A DNA stretch of 34,070 nt from positions 1 to 34,070 of IMG/VR virus record IMGVR_UViG_3300021085_000112. One strand, 5' to 3'. This stretch comes from a virus. Below, in pieces: positions 1 to 7,170 of the stretch (within the stretch, counting starts at the first letter, position 1; each line of letters opens with the position of its first letter). Position numbers and translations under genes: made by a program. The notes below the pieces were generated by a model, which searched no databases, had not been told where the DNA came from, and was given only the letters and a program-made list of their open reading frames with translations.

Positions 1-133
1 TTTAATTAAAGAATTAGATAATTACTCCCCAAAATATCCAGAAATAAAAAGGGAAAAATCTAAAGCTGGACACTTAATGGTTTTAGATCCAGCAGACATT
101 CATATTGGAAAATTATGTACCAGATTAGAAACT
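1..133. repeat. Terminal direct repeat, left copy
   Basis: Bases 1-133 match 33938-34070 except at positions 2 and 7 (T here, C in the right copy); from position 8 on the match is exact for 126 bases. Joining the ends restores one continuous gene. Either a true terminal redundancy or, more likely, the overlap left when a circular or permuted genome was assembled. Confidence 0.95.
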
Positions 134-829
134 GGCCAAGAGTATAACTCGCAGATAGCCGTTAAGCGAGTTTTAAAGGGTGTAAGAGGCGTTTTAAAGT
201 CTTCCAATGGTTTTGATATAGATAAGATAAATTTTATCGCTGGAAACGATATTTTACACATCGATACGCCACATCGAAAAACTACTTCTGGAACTCCACA
301 AGATACGGACGGAATGTGGTATGAAAATTTCTTAATGGCTAAAAAGCTATATGTCGATGTTTTGGAGATATTAATATCAATAGCTGACGTACATTTTACA
401 TTTAATCCAAGTAACCACGATTATATTAGTGGCTTTATGTTGTCACAAACTATTGAGAGCCATTTTCGACATTGCAAGAATATAACTTTTGATACTGGAA
501 TTTCACATAGGAAGTATTTTACTTATTACAACAACTTAATTGGTACTACTCACGGAGACGGAGCAAAGATTGTAGATCTTCCAAATTTAATGGCTCACGA
601 AAGCAACGATTGGAGCAACTGCAAAAAGCGTTATTTTTATACGCATCACGTCCACCACAAAACAAGTAAGGATTTTATAGGTTGCACAGTAGAAAGTTTA
701 AGAAGTCCGAGTACGGCTGACAGTTGGCATCACAGAAACGGATATACTGGAGCAGTTGAGGGCGTTGAGGCATTTATACATCATAAGCAATATGGTCAAA
801 TTGCGAGATTGACTCACATTTTCGAGTAG
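2..829 (+). CDS. Calcineurin-like metallophosphoesterase (3' part; start lies across the circle junction)
   Basis: The frame is open from base 2 with no start codon and continues the gene beginning at 33726. The joined protein would be 346 residues. Two-metal phosphoesterase motifs appear in order: DPADIHIGK (D-x-H), AGNDILH (the GDxxx block), PSNHDY (the GNHD block), GTTHGDG, and THHVHH (the final HxH block). Such enzymes hydrolyse phosphodiesters; phage members are often annotated as SbcD/Mre11-like nucleases, but no partner ATPase is seen here, so the substrate is unknown. An ATG at 77 is internal, since the motif-free N-terminal 100 residues are encoded before it in the joined gene. It is the last gene before the first early promoter, so it is probably the end of the late transcript. 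Confidence 0.85.
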   Translation, partial: LIKELDNYSPKYPEIKREKSKAGHLMVLDPADIHIGKLCTRLETGQEYNSQIAVKRVLKGVRGVLKSSNGFDIDKINFIAGNDILHIDTPHRKTTSGTPQDTDGMWYENFLMAKKLYVDVLEILISIADVHFTFNPSNHDYISGFMLSQTIESHFRHCKNITFDTGISHRKYFTYYNNLIGTTHGDGAKIVDLPNLMAHESNDWSNCKKRYFYTHHVHHKTSKDFIGCTVESLRSPSTADSWHHRNGYTGAVEGVEAFIHHKQYGQIARLTHIFE

Positions 830-847
830 TTTTTTTATTTTTCTTCA

Positions 848-959
848 AAAAAGTTATCAATATGTTTGGTGGATAACTATATTCTTTCTATATTGCGGTA
901 TAATTAGAAACAAAACAAACAAAAACAAAACGTAAAACACTAAAAATCAACAAGTTATG
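848..959 (+). repeat. Early promoter-leader module, copy 1
   Basis: About 112 bases that resemble 7171-7281 from the A-run through the operator, promoter and leader to the first start codon. The best-conserved blocks are the AAAAAAGTTATCAATA start, ATTGCGGTAT, and the 3' leader TAAAACACTAAAAATCAACAA just before the ATG. The two copies head the two early operons, which implies co-regulation and a past duplication. Confidence 0.85.
852..896 (+). promoter_or_regulatory. Early promoter P1 with overlapping inverted-repeat operator
   Basis: A TTTG at 865-868, 20 bases, then TATATTGC at 889-896 fit the Bacteroidota housekeeping promoter (-33 TTTG, -7 TAnnTTTG). An inverted repeat AGTTATC (852-858) / GATAACT (872-878) with a 13-base centre brackets the -33 element, so a bound protein would block initiation. 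The right half read on the other strand is TTATCCACC, one base from the DnaA box. It drives the operon starting at 957. Confidence 0.75.
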
Positions 960-1112
960 AGAAATTCAATCAAAGACACAATCAAAGTAATAGAAGAATT
1001 AGATGTACAAATTAAGCAGAATCTTGAAAACGATGCTGAGATAGTAGAATTATTAAAAGCAAAAGGAGAGGCTCTAAAATTAGTTAGTACACTAAATAAA
1101 CTTTGGAAATAA
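957..1112 (+). CDS. Small early protein, 51 aa, unrecognised
   Basis: ATG follows the P1 leader, and the same leader precedes the gene at 7279. The 51-residue product is helical and charged, with heptad-like leucine/isoleucine spacing (IEELDVQIKQNLENDAEIVELL), so a short coiled coil is likely. First gene of early operon 1, so among the first proteins made. No known family recognised; a host-directed or regulatory role is only a guess from position. Confidence 0.6.
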   Translation: MRNSIKDTIKVIEELDVQIKQNLENDAEIVELLKAKGEALKLVSTLNKLWK

Positions 1113-1133
1113 TAACCTTAAAAACAAAACAAA

Positions 1134-1358
1134 ATGAAATACACAAAAGATATCAACTTAACAAATTTCGAATTTTGGTCTGGTGCTGAAGATCATAAAT
1201 TTACAAATGACGAATTAGAAATGCTGGAGTATACATTTGAAGATCTCTACTATAATACGCCACCTACTGAAACAGAAATAAACGATATGTTTTGGTTTGA
1301 GGAACAATTTTTATGCGACTCAATAGGTTTGAAATTTGACGAATACGAAAACAGATAA
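1134..1358 (+). CDS. Acidic small protein, 74 aa, conserved phage type
   Basis: Start ATG is preceded by the recurring leader AAAACAAAACAAAATG. The product is strongly acidic, rich in D, E, W, Y and F, with the run NDMFWFEEQFLCDSIGL near the C-terminus. I recall similar 'ND-FFWFE' small proteins from Bacteroidota phages and mobile elements, without a function. The acidity would suit a DNA-mimic or a host-protein inhibitor, but nothing in the sequence proves this. Second gene of early operon 1. Confidence 0.65.
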   Translation: MKYTKDINLTNFEFWSGAEDHKFTNDELEMLEYTFEDLYYNTPPTETEINDMFWFEEQFLCDSIGLKFDEYENR

Positions 1359-1383
1359 TTAACAATAAAAAAAACAAAACAAA

Positions 1384-1635
1384 ATGATTAAACCAATTAA
1401 ATTAACAAAAGAGCAGTACATTGAAACTATATTTCAACGCAAAGGAGAGATATTATCAATAGAAGAAAGAAACGATTACTGGACAGTAAATGTAAAACTA
1501 AAAAGTACTCTTGTTATTTGTGGAACTTACAACGCATTTACTTTAGTATTTGCAGAGCCAAGTAACGGAAAAGCAAGTTATGTAGCAAGTAATGAAAAAG
1601 TCCAAATGTATATGGACGCTGGAATAATTTATTAA
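1384..1635 (+). CDS. Hypothetical early protein, 83 aa
   Basis: Start ATG follows AAAACAAAACAAAATG. The 83 residues have a short charged N-terminal helix (LTKEQYIETIFQ) followed by alternating hydrophobic strands (YWTVNVKLKSTLVICG), suggesting a small alpha/beta fold. No membrane segment, no metal-binding pattern and no family that I recognise. Co-directional in early operon 1 between two other tiny genes. Confidence 0.65.
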   Translation: MIKPIKLTKEQYIETIFQRKGEILSIEERNDYWTVNVKLKSTLVICGTYNAFTLVFAEPSNGKASYVASNEKVQMYMDAGIIY

Positions 1636-1652
1636 TCTTAAAAACAAAACAA

Positions 1653-1781
1653 ATGGTAAAAACAAATTTTAGCAATCAGACAACTGACGCAGTATTGACA
1701 GAACACCAATACAGAGTCGAGGCATTACAAAACCGAATTAAAGAATTAGAGGCAAAACTTGAAATTAACAATTTAAACTAA
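1653..1781 (+). CDS. Small coiled-coil protein, 42 aa
   Basis: An ATG preceded by TTAAAAACAAAACAA opens a 42-residue frame ending five bases before the next start. The C-terminal half (RVEALQNRIKELEAKLEI) is a textbook heptad pattern, so the protein probably oligomerises through a coiled coil. The shared leader, the tight spacing to both neighbours and the regular composition support a real gene. Function unknown. Confidence 0.55.
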   Translation: MVKTNFSNQTTDAVLTEHQYRVEALQNRIKELEAKLEINNLN

Positions 1782-1786
1782 ACAAA

Positions 1787-2206
1787 ATGAACAGAGAAAA
1801 AGTAGCAGAAATGTATAAGCGTTATAATTTAACGAAAGAAGATGTATTCCAGCACAAACATTATTTAATAATTACTAGAAGTGGAATATCTAAAATAAGT
1901 GCGTTAGAGGACATTAAAATAAAATATGAAGCCATAACGTCAACGGCAGAGTTTTGCGTTGTTAAAGCGACTGCAATTAAAGGAGACGAGCAAATAGAAA
2001 CGTTTGGCTCGGCAAAGTATGGAAAAAAGAGTTGGAATGCTGAAACCAAAAAATATACTGAAACTGGGAATACTTCGAGTTGGTATATATGTGAAATGGC
2101 AGAAAAGAGAGCGTTTGCAAGAGCCGTTTTGCAGATATGTAATTTATACGAATTGGGAATATTTGGAGAAGACGAGTCAGAAGAATTTCAAAAAACAAAC
2201 AAATGA
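1787..2206 (+). CDS. Possible single-strand annealing (Rad52/Sak-like) recombination protein
   Basis: 139 residues. The layout, with an N-terminal YxI-T-SGI-KI strand region, a central 'V-A-GD-IETFGSAKYGK' strand and a C-terminal CEMAEKRAFARAVLQICNLYELGIFGEDESEEF helix ending in acidic residues, resembles phage proteins with a 'MAEKRA-RA-L' signature that I associate with the Rad52-like annealing group. This recall is not decisive and no nuclease partner is adjacent, although an HNH nuclease lies two genes on. Position in the replication operon fits a recombination or ssDNA role. It could also be an unrelated conserved phage protein. Confidence 0.5.
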   Translation: MNREKVAEMYKRYNLTKEDVFQHKHYLIITRSGISKISALEDIKIKYEAITSTAEFCVVKATAIKGDEQIETFGSAKYGKKSWNAETKKYTETGNTSSWYICEMAEKRAFARAVLQICNLYELGIFGEDESEEFQKTNK

Positions 2207-2358
2207 AAACAGAACTAACAGAAATACAAGACCAATTAAGAGTTTATTTATACTCTAATAATCAAGAGGAGATTGATAACGCAGAAGTTTATTTGCGAGG
2301 CGTACATAAAAGATACGGAACAGTCGATATTAAACAAATCAAAAATATTATAAAATGA
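2203..2358 (+). CDS. Small protein, 51 aa, translationally coupled
   Basis: The start overlaps the preceding stop as ATGA, and its own TGA overlaps the next start the same way, so three genes are translated in a coupled relay. The 51-residue product is helical and charged, with a basic C-terminal half (VHKRYGTVDIKQIKNIIK) that could contact nucleic acid. No family recognised. Confidence 0.6.
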   Translation: MKTELTEIQDQLRVYLYSNNQEEIDNAEVYLRGVHKRYGTVDIKQIKNIIK

Positions 2359-2660
2359 AAAGCCTTGAGGAGATTTTAGAAAATATTACAAGAGTTGTTT
2401 CAACTTATGAAAGTGGACAATATAAAGATTTAAACGAAATGCAAAGAATATTAAGTACAAATATGTTTTTTCTGGCACAAAAGCAAGTTGAATACCACCA
2501 GAAATTTAATGCAGAATATCACTTGCATAAATCGACTGTTAACGCTCAAAAGCAAAAATACGCAGAGCAAGTTGTTCCAGAGCTTTATATGTGCCGAAAG
2601 ATAATGGACGCATCAAAAAACGTTGCAATATCAATGCACCTTGAATTAAAAATGAATTAA
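2355..2660 (+). CDS. Hypothetical helical protein, 101 aa
   Basis: Starts within the stop of the preceding gene (ATGA) and ends on the base that begins the HNH gene. Almost entirely helical by eye, with long amphipathic stretches and no cysteine pair or nucleotide-binding motif. Two methionine-rich segments lie at the ends. Its place between a putative annealing protein and an HNH nuclease suggests a role in DNA replication or recombination. I cannot assign a family. Confidence 0.65.
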   Translation: MKSLEEILENITRVVSTYESGQYKDLNEMQRILSTNMFFLAQKQVEYHQKFNAEYHLHKSTVNAQKQKYAEQVVPELYMCRKIMDASKNVAISMHLELKMN

Positions 2661-3055
2661 TGAAAAAACTAAAAGGAGTTGACGGAAAACTTGACATCGC
2701 TTGGAGTAAATTGGTCAAATTACGTGCTGGAAACAAATGCGAATATTGTGGCAAAACAAGTTATCTTAATTCACATCATATTTACTCTAGAAGTAAAAGG
2801 AGCGTCCGTTGGGACGTAAAAAACGGAATTTGCTTATGCGTTGGACATCATACTTTTAGCAGTACATTTTCGGCACACAAAACGCCATTGGAGTTTGTTA
2901 AATGGCTCGAAAAATACAAAGGAACTGATTATATAGATAATCTTACTTTAAAAGCAAATAGTATAAGTAAATTGCATAAATTTGAAAAAGAGGAATTACT
3001 AAAACATTTAAACAATCAAATAATTAAATATGAACAAGACATTAATAAATCTTAA
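2660..3055 (+). CDS. HNH-type nuclease, NinG-like zinc fold
   Basis: 131 residues. C27-x2-C30, the H39-H40 pair, N55, then C58-x-C60 and H63-H64 form a zinc-stabilised beta-beta-alpha metal site of the HNH superfamily; the arrangement with a following SRSKRSVRWD basic loop recalls phage NinG-type and other small HNH proteins. Expected to nick or cut DNA, possibly at branched recombination intermediates. The C-terminal 45 residues are a basic helix. It overlaps the next gene by 26 bases, implying coupled translation. An HNH gene beside the terminase would suggest packaging; this one is in the replication operon instead. Confidence 0.75.
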   Translation: MKKLKGVDGKLDIAWSKLVKLRAGNKCEYCGKTSYLNSHHIYSRSKRSVRWDVKNGICLCVGHHTFSSTFSAHKTPLEFVKWLEKYKGTDYIDNLTLKANSISKLHKFEKEELLKHLNNQIIKYEQDINKS

Positions 3056-3593
3056 AAACCATTTAGACCAAGAGGCTGGAGTTGATATTTCAACGAGGAG
3101 CAGACATAGACCAATAGTTTTATTTAGAGTATTATTTTATAAATTGGCTTTAGATCTAACAAGCGAAAGCACAATAAAAATTGCTAAAGTTGTTGACCGA
3201 GACCATTCAACTATTATACATTCAAGAAATAATACTTTTGAATATATGATGAGTTTGGAGAGATACAGAAATTTATATAAAAAATATATGGCTCTATACA
3301 ATACGGAAGTTATAGACTTTACAGACGAGGAGAGCATTGAAATTCAAAGATTGACAAACCAATTAAATAAGCAATTAGATAATGTCGCTAAACTTGAAAG
3401 AATTGTTGATACTATGGCTGGAGGCTTAACTAAAAACGAGAAAGAATATAGAACATTAACCAAAGAGCAACAAATGGACTATGACGAAAGAGCTGGATTG
3501 TTTTTAAAAAGCCTTAAATGGAAAAAACAAAATCAAAAGGGAGAAGTTATTAATTGTGGCAATAATGTTACAGACGCAAGAGGTGTATTATGA
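3030..3593 (+). CDS. DnaA domain IV-like DNA-binding protein
   Basis: 187 residues. Residues 20-67 read like the C-terminal DNA-binding domain of DnaA: the basic loop STRSRHRPIVLFRVLFYKLA, a helix-turn-helix (TIKIAKVV) and the signature DRDHSTIIHS at 56-65, matching the DnaA 'GRDHTTVLHA'. The AAA+ and other DnaA domains are absent. The rest is charged helix, partly coiled coil. In DnaA this domain binds TTATCCACA boxes, so a role at the phage origin or in transcriptional control is likely. ATG lies inside the HNH gene's 3' end, and its stop overlaps the next start. Confidence 0.8.
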   Translation: MNKTLINLKNHLDQEAGVDISTRSRHRPIVLFRVLFYKLALDLTSESTIKIAKVVDRDHSTIIHSRNNTFEYMMSLERYRNLYKKYMALYNTEVIDFTDEESIEIQRLTNQLNKQLDNVAKLERIVDTMAGGLTKNEKEYRTLTKEQQMDYDERAGLFLKSLKWKKQNQKGEVINCGNNVTDARGVL

Positions 3594-4444
3594 TAACAGT
3601 TAACAGTATCAGTGGAGGAAAAACCTCTGCGTATTTAATGAAACACTATCCAGCTAACATAAATATATTTTCTTTGGTTAGGGTTGAAGACAAGGACAAC
3701 CTTTGGTTAAAAGGTAAAGACGAAAAAACAAGACAATTAGTGTCTGATAAAATAGGCAAAGAATTTATTGGAACTGTTGAAATGGACGAGATAATTTATA
3801 CAATTTTAGATTTAGAACAACATACTGGACAAAGCGTTAATTGGGTTGCTGGAGAAACATTTGAAAAAGTTATAAAAAATCATAGAAATTACCTACCAAA
3901 CAAAATGGCAAGGTTTTGCACGACTGATATGAAAATTATACCAATATTTAATTTCTTAAAAAAAAATACAGAATTGCCAGTAAAAATGAGAATAGGTTTA
4001 AGACCAACGGAAAAAAACAGAATGGCTAATATATTAGAACGTTCTGATAAAAATGGTTTAGAACACTTTAAAACAATAATAGGCAAATCTAAAAATGGCA
4101 AAAGGAATAAGTGGGGAGAAATACCTTATAGATATGTTGAATTTCCCTTAATAGAAGATAACATAAAAAAAGATACAATCTATAATTATTGGGATAAACA
4201 AAATGTTAGGTTTGCTTATAGAAATAATTGTGTCGGTTGTGTTAATAGAAACCCATTATTTTTGTCACATATAGCACAAAAAGATAAAGAAAGTTTTAAT
4301 TGGTTTATTAAGCAAGAGAAAAAGACTGGAAAAAGATTTAATTCAGAAGTTAGCTATAAAGACATTTTAAAATTTGGAGTACAAAACCAATTATTTAATG
4401 ATAATGATTTTAACGAATGCGATAGTGGTTATTGTGGAATATAA
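3590..4444 (+). CDS. PP-loop ATPase of the PAPS reductase / DndC-like superfamily
   Basis: 284 residues. Residues 6-13 (SISGGKTS) form the PP-loop that binds ATP in PAPS reductases, ATP sulfurylases, DndC and N-type ATP pyrophosphatases. An RFCTTDMK block at 108-115, conserved in the PAPS reductase group, and four more cysteines (C214, C217, C277, C282) could hold an iron-sulfur cluster. Family members activate sulfate, sulfur or a base carbonyl by adenylation. No CysD/CysN or Dnd partner is present, so sulfate assimilation and phosphorothioation are unlikely in isolation. Its next large neighbour is a DNA methyltransferase, so a nucleic-acid modification role is possible. Confidence 0.7.
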   Translation: MITVNSISGGKTSAYLMKHYPANINIFSLVRVEDKDNLWLKGKDEKTRQLVSDKIGKEFIGTVEMDEIIYTILDLEQHTGQSVNWVAGETFEKVIKNHRNYLPNKMARFCTTDMKIIPIFNFLKKNTELPVKMRIGLRPTEKNRMANILERSDKNGLEHFKTIIGKSKNGKRNKWGEIPYRYVEFPLIEDNIKKDTIYNYWDKQNVRFAYRNNCVGCVNRNPLFLSHIAQKDKESFNWFIKQEKKTGKRFNSEVSYKDILKFGVQNQLFNDNDFNECDSGYCGI

Positions 4445-4447
4445 ATT

Positions 4448-4591
4448 ATGAATTGGGAATTAACAATACAATTTCATTATCCTCACGATAGATTTTTGGT
4501 AGGTTGGGAAGTTATCCAGCCCACTGAAGAATTTAATTACAGAACAATATCTATATATTTATTTATTGTAACTTTGACGCTCGATTTTTAA
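4448..4591 (+). CDS. Small protein, 47 aa
   Basis: An ATG three bases after the upstream stop opens a 47-residue frame that ends 9 bases before the methyltransferase start. The sequence is aromatic-rich (MNWELTIQFHYPHDRFLVGW) with a hydrophobic C-terminal stretch (ISIYLFIVTLTLDF) that could be a strand pair or a weak membrane segment. No cysteines. Unrecognised; supported mainly by tight packing between two confident genes. Confidence 0.5.
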   Translation: MNWELTIQFHYPHDRFLVGWEVIQPTEEFNYRTISIYLFIVTLTLDF

Positions 4592-4600
4592 ACAAAACAA

Positions 4601-5254
4601 ATGAATGTACTTGAACTTTTTGCTGGTAGCAGAAGTATTGGAAATGAATGCGATAAATTAAATTATAATGTTTTTTCTTCTGATATTAATGCATTTGATA
4701 AAATTGACTATGTTACTGATATTAATAGCTTTGACGTTTTAAAAGTGCCTTTTACTCCAGATATAATTTGGGCTTCTCCTCCTTGTACTTATTTTTCGGT
4801 TGCAAGTATTGGTAAACATTGGTATAAAAACCATACTCCAAAATCAGATAACGCATTGAAAGGAGTTAAATATGTAAACTCAACTTTAAAAATTATAAAT
4901 TATTTTTTAAACATAAATTCAAATTTATTTTTTTATATTGAAAATCCAAGAGGTAAATTGAGAAAATTAGATGTTGTAAAAGGTATTCCAAGAACTACTG
5001 TTTGGTATTGTAAATACGGAGATACAAGAGCAAAACCAACTGACATTTGGAGTAATAATATTTATAATCCTTTGTTTAATCCTAAAGGCTGGAAACCAAG
5101 ATCTAAATGTTTTAATGGCAATATTAAATGTCATCACGAAGACGCACCAAGAGGAGCAAGAACTGGGACACAAGGTTTAAAAGATAATTACAATAGGTCA
5201 AAAATACCTTATTTACTTTGCAAAGAAATTTTAACAAACAAAACAAATGAATGA
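4601..5254 (+). CDS. Compact DNA (cytosine-5) methyltransferase
   Basis: 217 residues, much shorter than typical C5 methyltransferases (over 300). Motif I for S-adenosylmethionine is LELFAGSRSIG (4-14); motif IV with the catalytic cysteine is ASPPCTYFS (58-66, C62); motif VI is IENPRG (113-118); YGDTRAKPTDIWSN (139-152) replaces the QxRxR region; SKIPYLLCKEI (200-210) is the motif X equivalent. The target-recognition region is minimal. It transfers a methyl group to C5 of cytosine in DNA. Start follows AAACAAAACAAATG. In the replication operon it could protect phage DNA, and it could supply 5-methylcytosine to the TET-like oxygenase at 11200-12084. Confidence 0.82.
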   Translation: MNVLELFAGSRSIGNECDKLNYNVFSSDINAFDKIDYVTDINSFDVLKVPFTPDIIWASPPCTYFSVASIGKHWYKNHTPKSDNALKGVKYVNSTLKIINYFLNINSNLFFYIENPRGKLRKLDVVKGIPRTTVWYCKYGDTRAKPTDIWSNNIYNPLFNPKGWKPRSKCFNGNIKCHHEDAPRGARTGTQGLKDNYNRSKIPYLLCKEILTNKTNE

Positions 5255-5927
5255 AACACCAAACTATTATGCTATTTTACCAGCAAAGGTAAGATATGAC
5301 AACCGACTGAAACCTAACGAGAAACTTTTATACGCTGAAATAACGGCATTGACTAATAAAACTGGAAAATGTTTTGCCTCCAATAGCTATTTTGCAAAGC
5401 TATATGACGTAACAACTCAAAGCATAAGCAACTGGATAAGTAATTTAGTTAAATATGGCTATGTAAACAGAGAAATTATTTATAAAGAGGGTAGTAAAGA
5501 AATCCTTAATAGGTATATAACTATTATTATAGAGGGTATAAAAGAAAACTTTAAAGATAATAGTATAAATAATAATAATATATATATATCTCCAGAGCCA
5601 GAATTTGAAAAAATAGATGTTCAAAAAATAAAATATGGCAAAGAGGGATATAGTGAAAAAGAGTTTTTAAAACACTGGAAAGAGTTAAGTCCAAAATCAT
5701 ATATTTTAAAATTAGCAGAGCATCAACACAAGGCATTTAAAAAACTTTGTATATCTTACGGCAAACAAAACATTATACAAGCCTTAAAAGGCTTTTATAT
5801 GCAAAAAAACAAATTACCAATAACACTAGAAACACCAGATCATTTTTTAAAGGAAGAAAGTTTCCAAAAATATTATTCAGCATACAAATCAAAAACCCAA
5901 TTATATGACAAAACAAATAATCGATAA
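5247..5927 (+). CDS. Winged-helix replication initiation protein
   Basis: 226 residues. The N-terminal 90 residues (YAILPAKVRYD..LKPNEKLLYAEI..LTN) are the helix-turn-helix domain common in phage replication proteins, with the recognition region around SNSYFAKLYDVTTQSISNWI. An asparagine-rich linker near residue 108 is followed by a C-terminal helical domain (FLKHWKELSPKSY) typical of DnaD/replisome-organiser-like proteins. The helicase gene follows and overlaps by 23 bases, the usual initiator-then-helicase order. Likely binds the origin and recruits the helicase. Start overlaps the methyltransferase stop by 8 bases and is preceded by AACAAAACAA. Confidence 0.75.
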   Translation: MNETPNYYAILPAKVRYDNRLKPNEKLLYAEITALTNKTGKCFASNSYFAKLYDVTTQSISNWISNLVKYGYVNREIIYKEGSKEILNRYITIIIEGIKENFKDNSINNNNIYISPEPEFEKIDVQKIKYGKEGYSEKEFLKHWKELSPKSYILKLAEHQHKAFKKLCISYGKQNIIQALKGFYMQKNKLPITLETPDHFLKEESFQKYYSAYKSKTQLYDKTNNR

Positions 5928-6759
5928 TTACGAAATAGATTATCAGAAGAAAACACCAGCTTTAGATTTTGAAAACACTATTGTAAATCTAAACGAGAAA
6001 ATTAAAAAGCCACCAATTATTTTAAGTTGTGGACGCAACAATTATAACAACAATCCAATAAAAGTTATGAGCGAGGGCAATTTATCAATGATAATGGGAG
6101 AAGAAAAAAGTCGAAAATCATTTTTAAAGAGTTTAATTGAGGCATCAATCGTTGGAGGTAGGTCAAATAATTATACTAATGACTTATTAGTTGGACATTT
6201 AAACCCAAATAAATATATATTTTCAATAGATACGGAGCAAAGTGCTTACGATGTTTGGTTAAATGGTAAAAGAGTCCCAGAAATGGCTGGAGGATTTCCA
6301 ACTGTATATAAAATGTTTAAGTGGAGAGAAAAAAGTATTGACGAAAGACTTGAATTGCTACATTATTTATTTATGGAGAGCGAATACAAAGACGATTTAG
6401 GTTTTGTTATGCTGGACGGATTTGTTGATTTTATAAAAGACTTTAACAGTCAGCACGAATGCTCTGAATTTATTGGTTTACTTATGAAATATAGTAGTTT
6501 AACTAAATGTCATATTTCTGGAGTTGTCCACGTAAATCCAAATAGCCAAAAGTCAAGAGGTCATTTGGGAACTATGCTCCAGCAAAAATGTGAAAATGTG
6601 ATTTTAGTTAAAGATGAGGGAGAATTTTCAAGCGTAAAATGTAGGAGGTCAAGAGGCGATATGAAATTTGAAGATTTTACAATAAGAATTAATAATGATT
6701 GGCTACCATATATAAGCGAAGACAAAATTGAAGATAATTTAAAAACAATGTTTACATAA
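5905..6759 (+). CDS. RecA-fold replicative helicase/ATPase (RepA/AAA_25-like)
   Basis: 284 residues. Walker A at 65-73 is GEEKSRKSF, with arginine in place of the last glycine, a variant I know from phage and plasmid RepA-like helicases. FSIDTEQS (106-113) and LGFVMLDGFVDF (165-176; D171 is Walker B) follow, then a histidine/serine sensor block (GVVHVNPNS) and SRGHLGTMLQQKCE. This is the hexameric DnaB-like core without an N-terminal primase-binding domain. It should unwind the phage origin with the initiator encoded just upstream. No phage DNA polymerase or primase is visible, so host enzymes are expected to replicate the DNA. Confidence 0.8.
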   Translation: MTKQIIDNYEIDYQKKTPALDFENTIVNLNEKIKKPPIILSCGRNNYNNNPIKVMSEGNLSMIMGEEKSRKSFLKSLIEASIVGGRSNNYTNDLLVGHLNPNKYIFSIDTEQSAYDVWLNGKRVPEMAGGFPTVYKMFKWREKSIDERLELLHYLFMESEYKDDLGFVMLDGFVDFIKDFNSQHECSEFIGLLMKYSSLTKCHISGVVHVNPNSQKSRGHLGTMLQQKCENVILVKDEGEFSSVKCRRSRGDMKFEDFTIRINNDWLPYISEDKIEDNLKTMFT

Positions 6760-7166
6760 TGACAAGACAAGACATAAACCAATTAATGAATGCCAGAAAC
6801 GTTGGCAGAAAAATGAATGTTCAAGACGAGATAGCTTTAAAAAATATTATAAAATATTACAATAAAATACAAGATCCAATCATTGATAAAAACTTACTAT
6901 TTGCAAAATTGTTTATAGGCTATTTTAAGAGCGAAATAATAAGAACAGAGGGAAACTATAAATTATCTATTGATAACATACTACGCAATCTTAAAATAAG
7001 TCTGGAGGAGAGTTATTATCTATTTGCTACCGAATTAAAACAGATTGAAATACATAATTTACAACCAGAGATTAAAGAGTACGAGGAAATAATGGAAAAA
7101 TTCAAAGATGAGAAGATAATTAATAGACTTAAAAACTTGATACAAGAAATAATTACTGATTATTAA
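6759..7166 (+). CDS. Helical protein after the helicase, possible helicase loader or partner
   Basis: 135 residues; the start codon shares one base with the helicase stop (TAATG), so translation is coupled. Entirely helical and strongly charged, with a C-terminal run of E/K-rich helix (EYEEIMEKFKDEKIINRL). No nucleotide-binding motif. Its place as the last gene of early operon 1, tied to the helicase, suggests a replisome accessory or loader. That is positional inference; I do not recognise the family. Confidence 0.6.
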   Translation: MTRQDINQLMNARNVGRKMNVQDEIALKNIIKYYNKIQDPIIDKNLLFAKLFIGYFKSEIIRTEGNYKLSIDNILRNLKISLEESYYLFATELKQIEIHNLQPEIKEYEEIMEKFKDEKIINRLKNLIQEIITDY

Positions 7167-7170
7167 ATAA

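Noticed and set aside
810-850. Terminator after the metallophosphoesterase
   Set aside because: There is a T-run, but the only stem (ACTC/GAGT) has four pairs; not convincing.
3590-4444. Phosphorothioation (Dnd) system
   Set aside because: Only a DndC-like PP-loop protein is present; no cysteine desulfurase, DndB, DndD or DndE.
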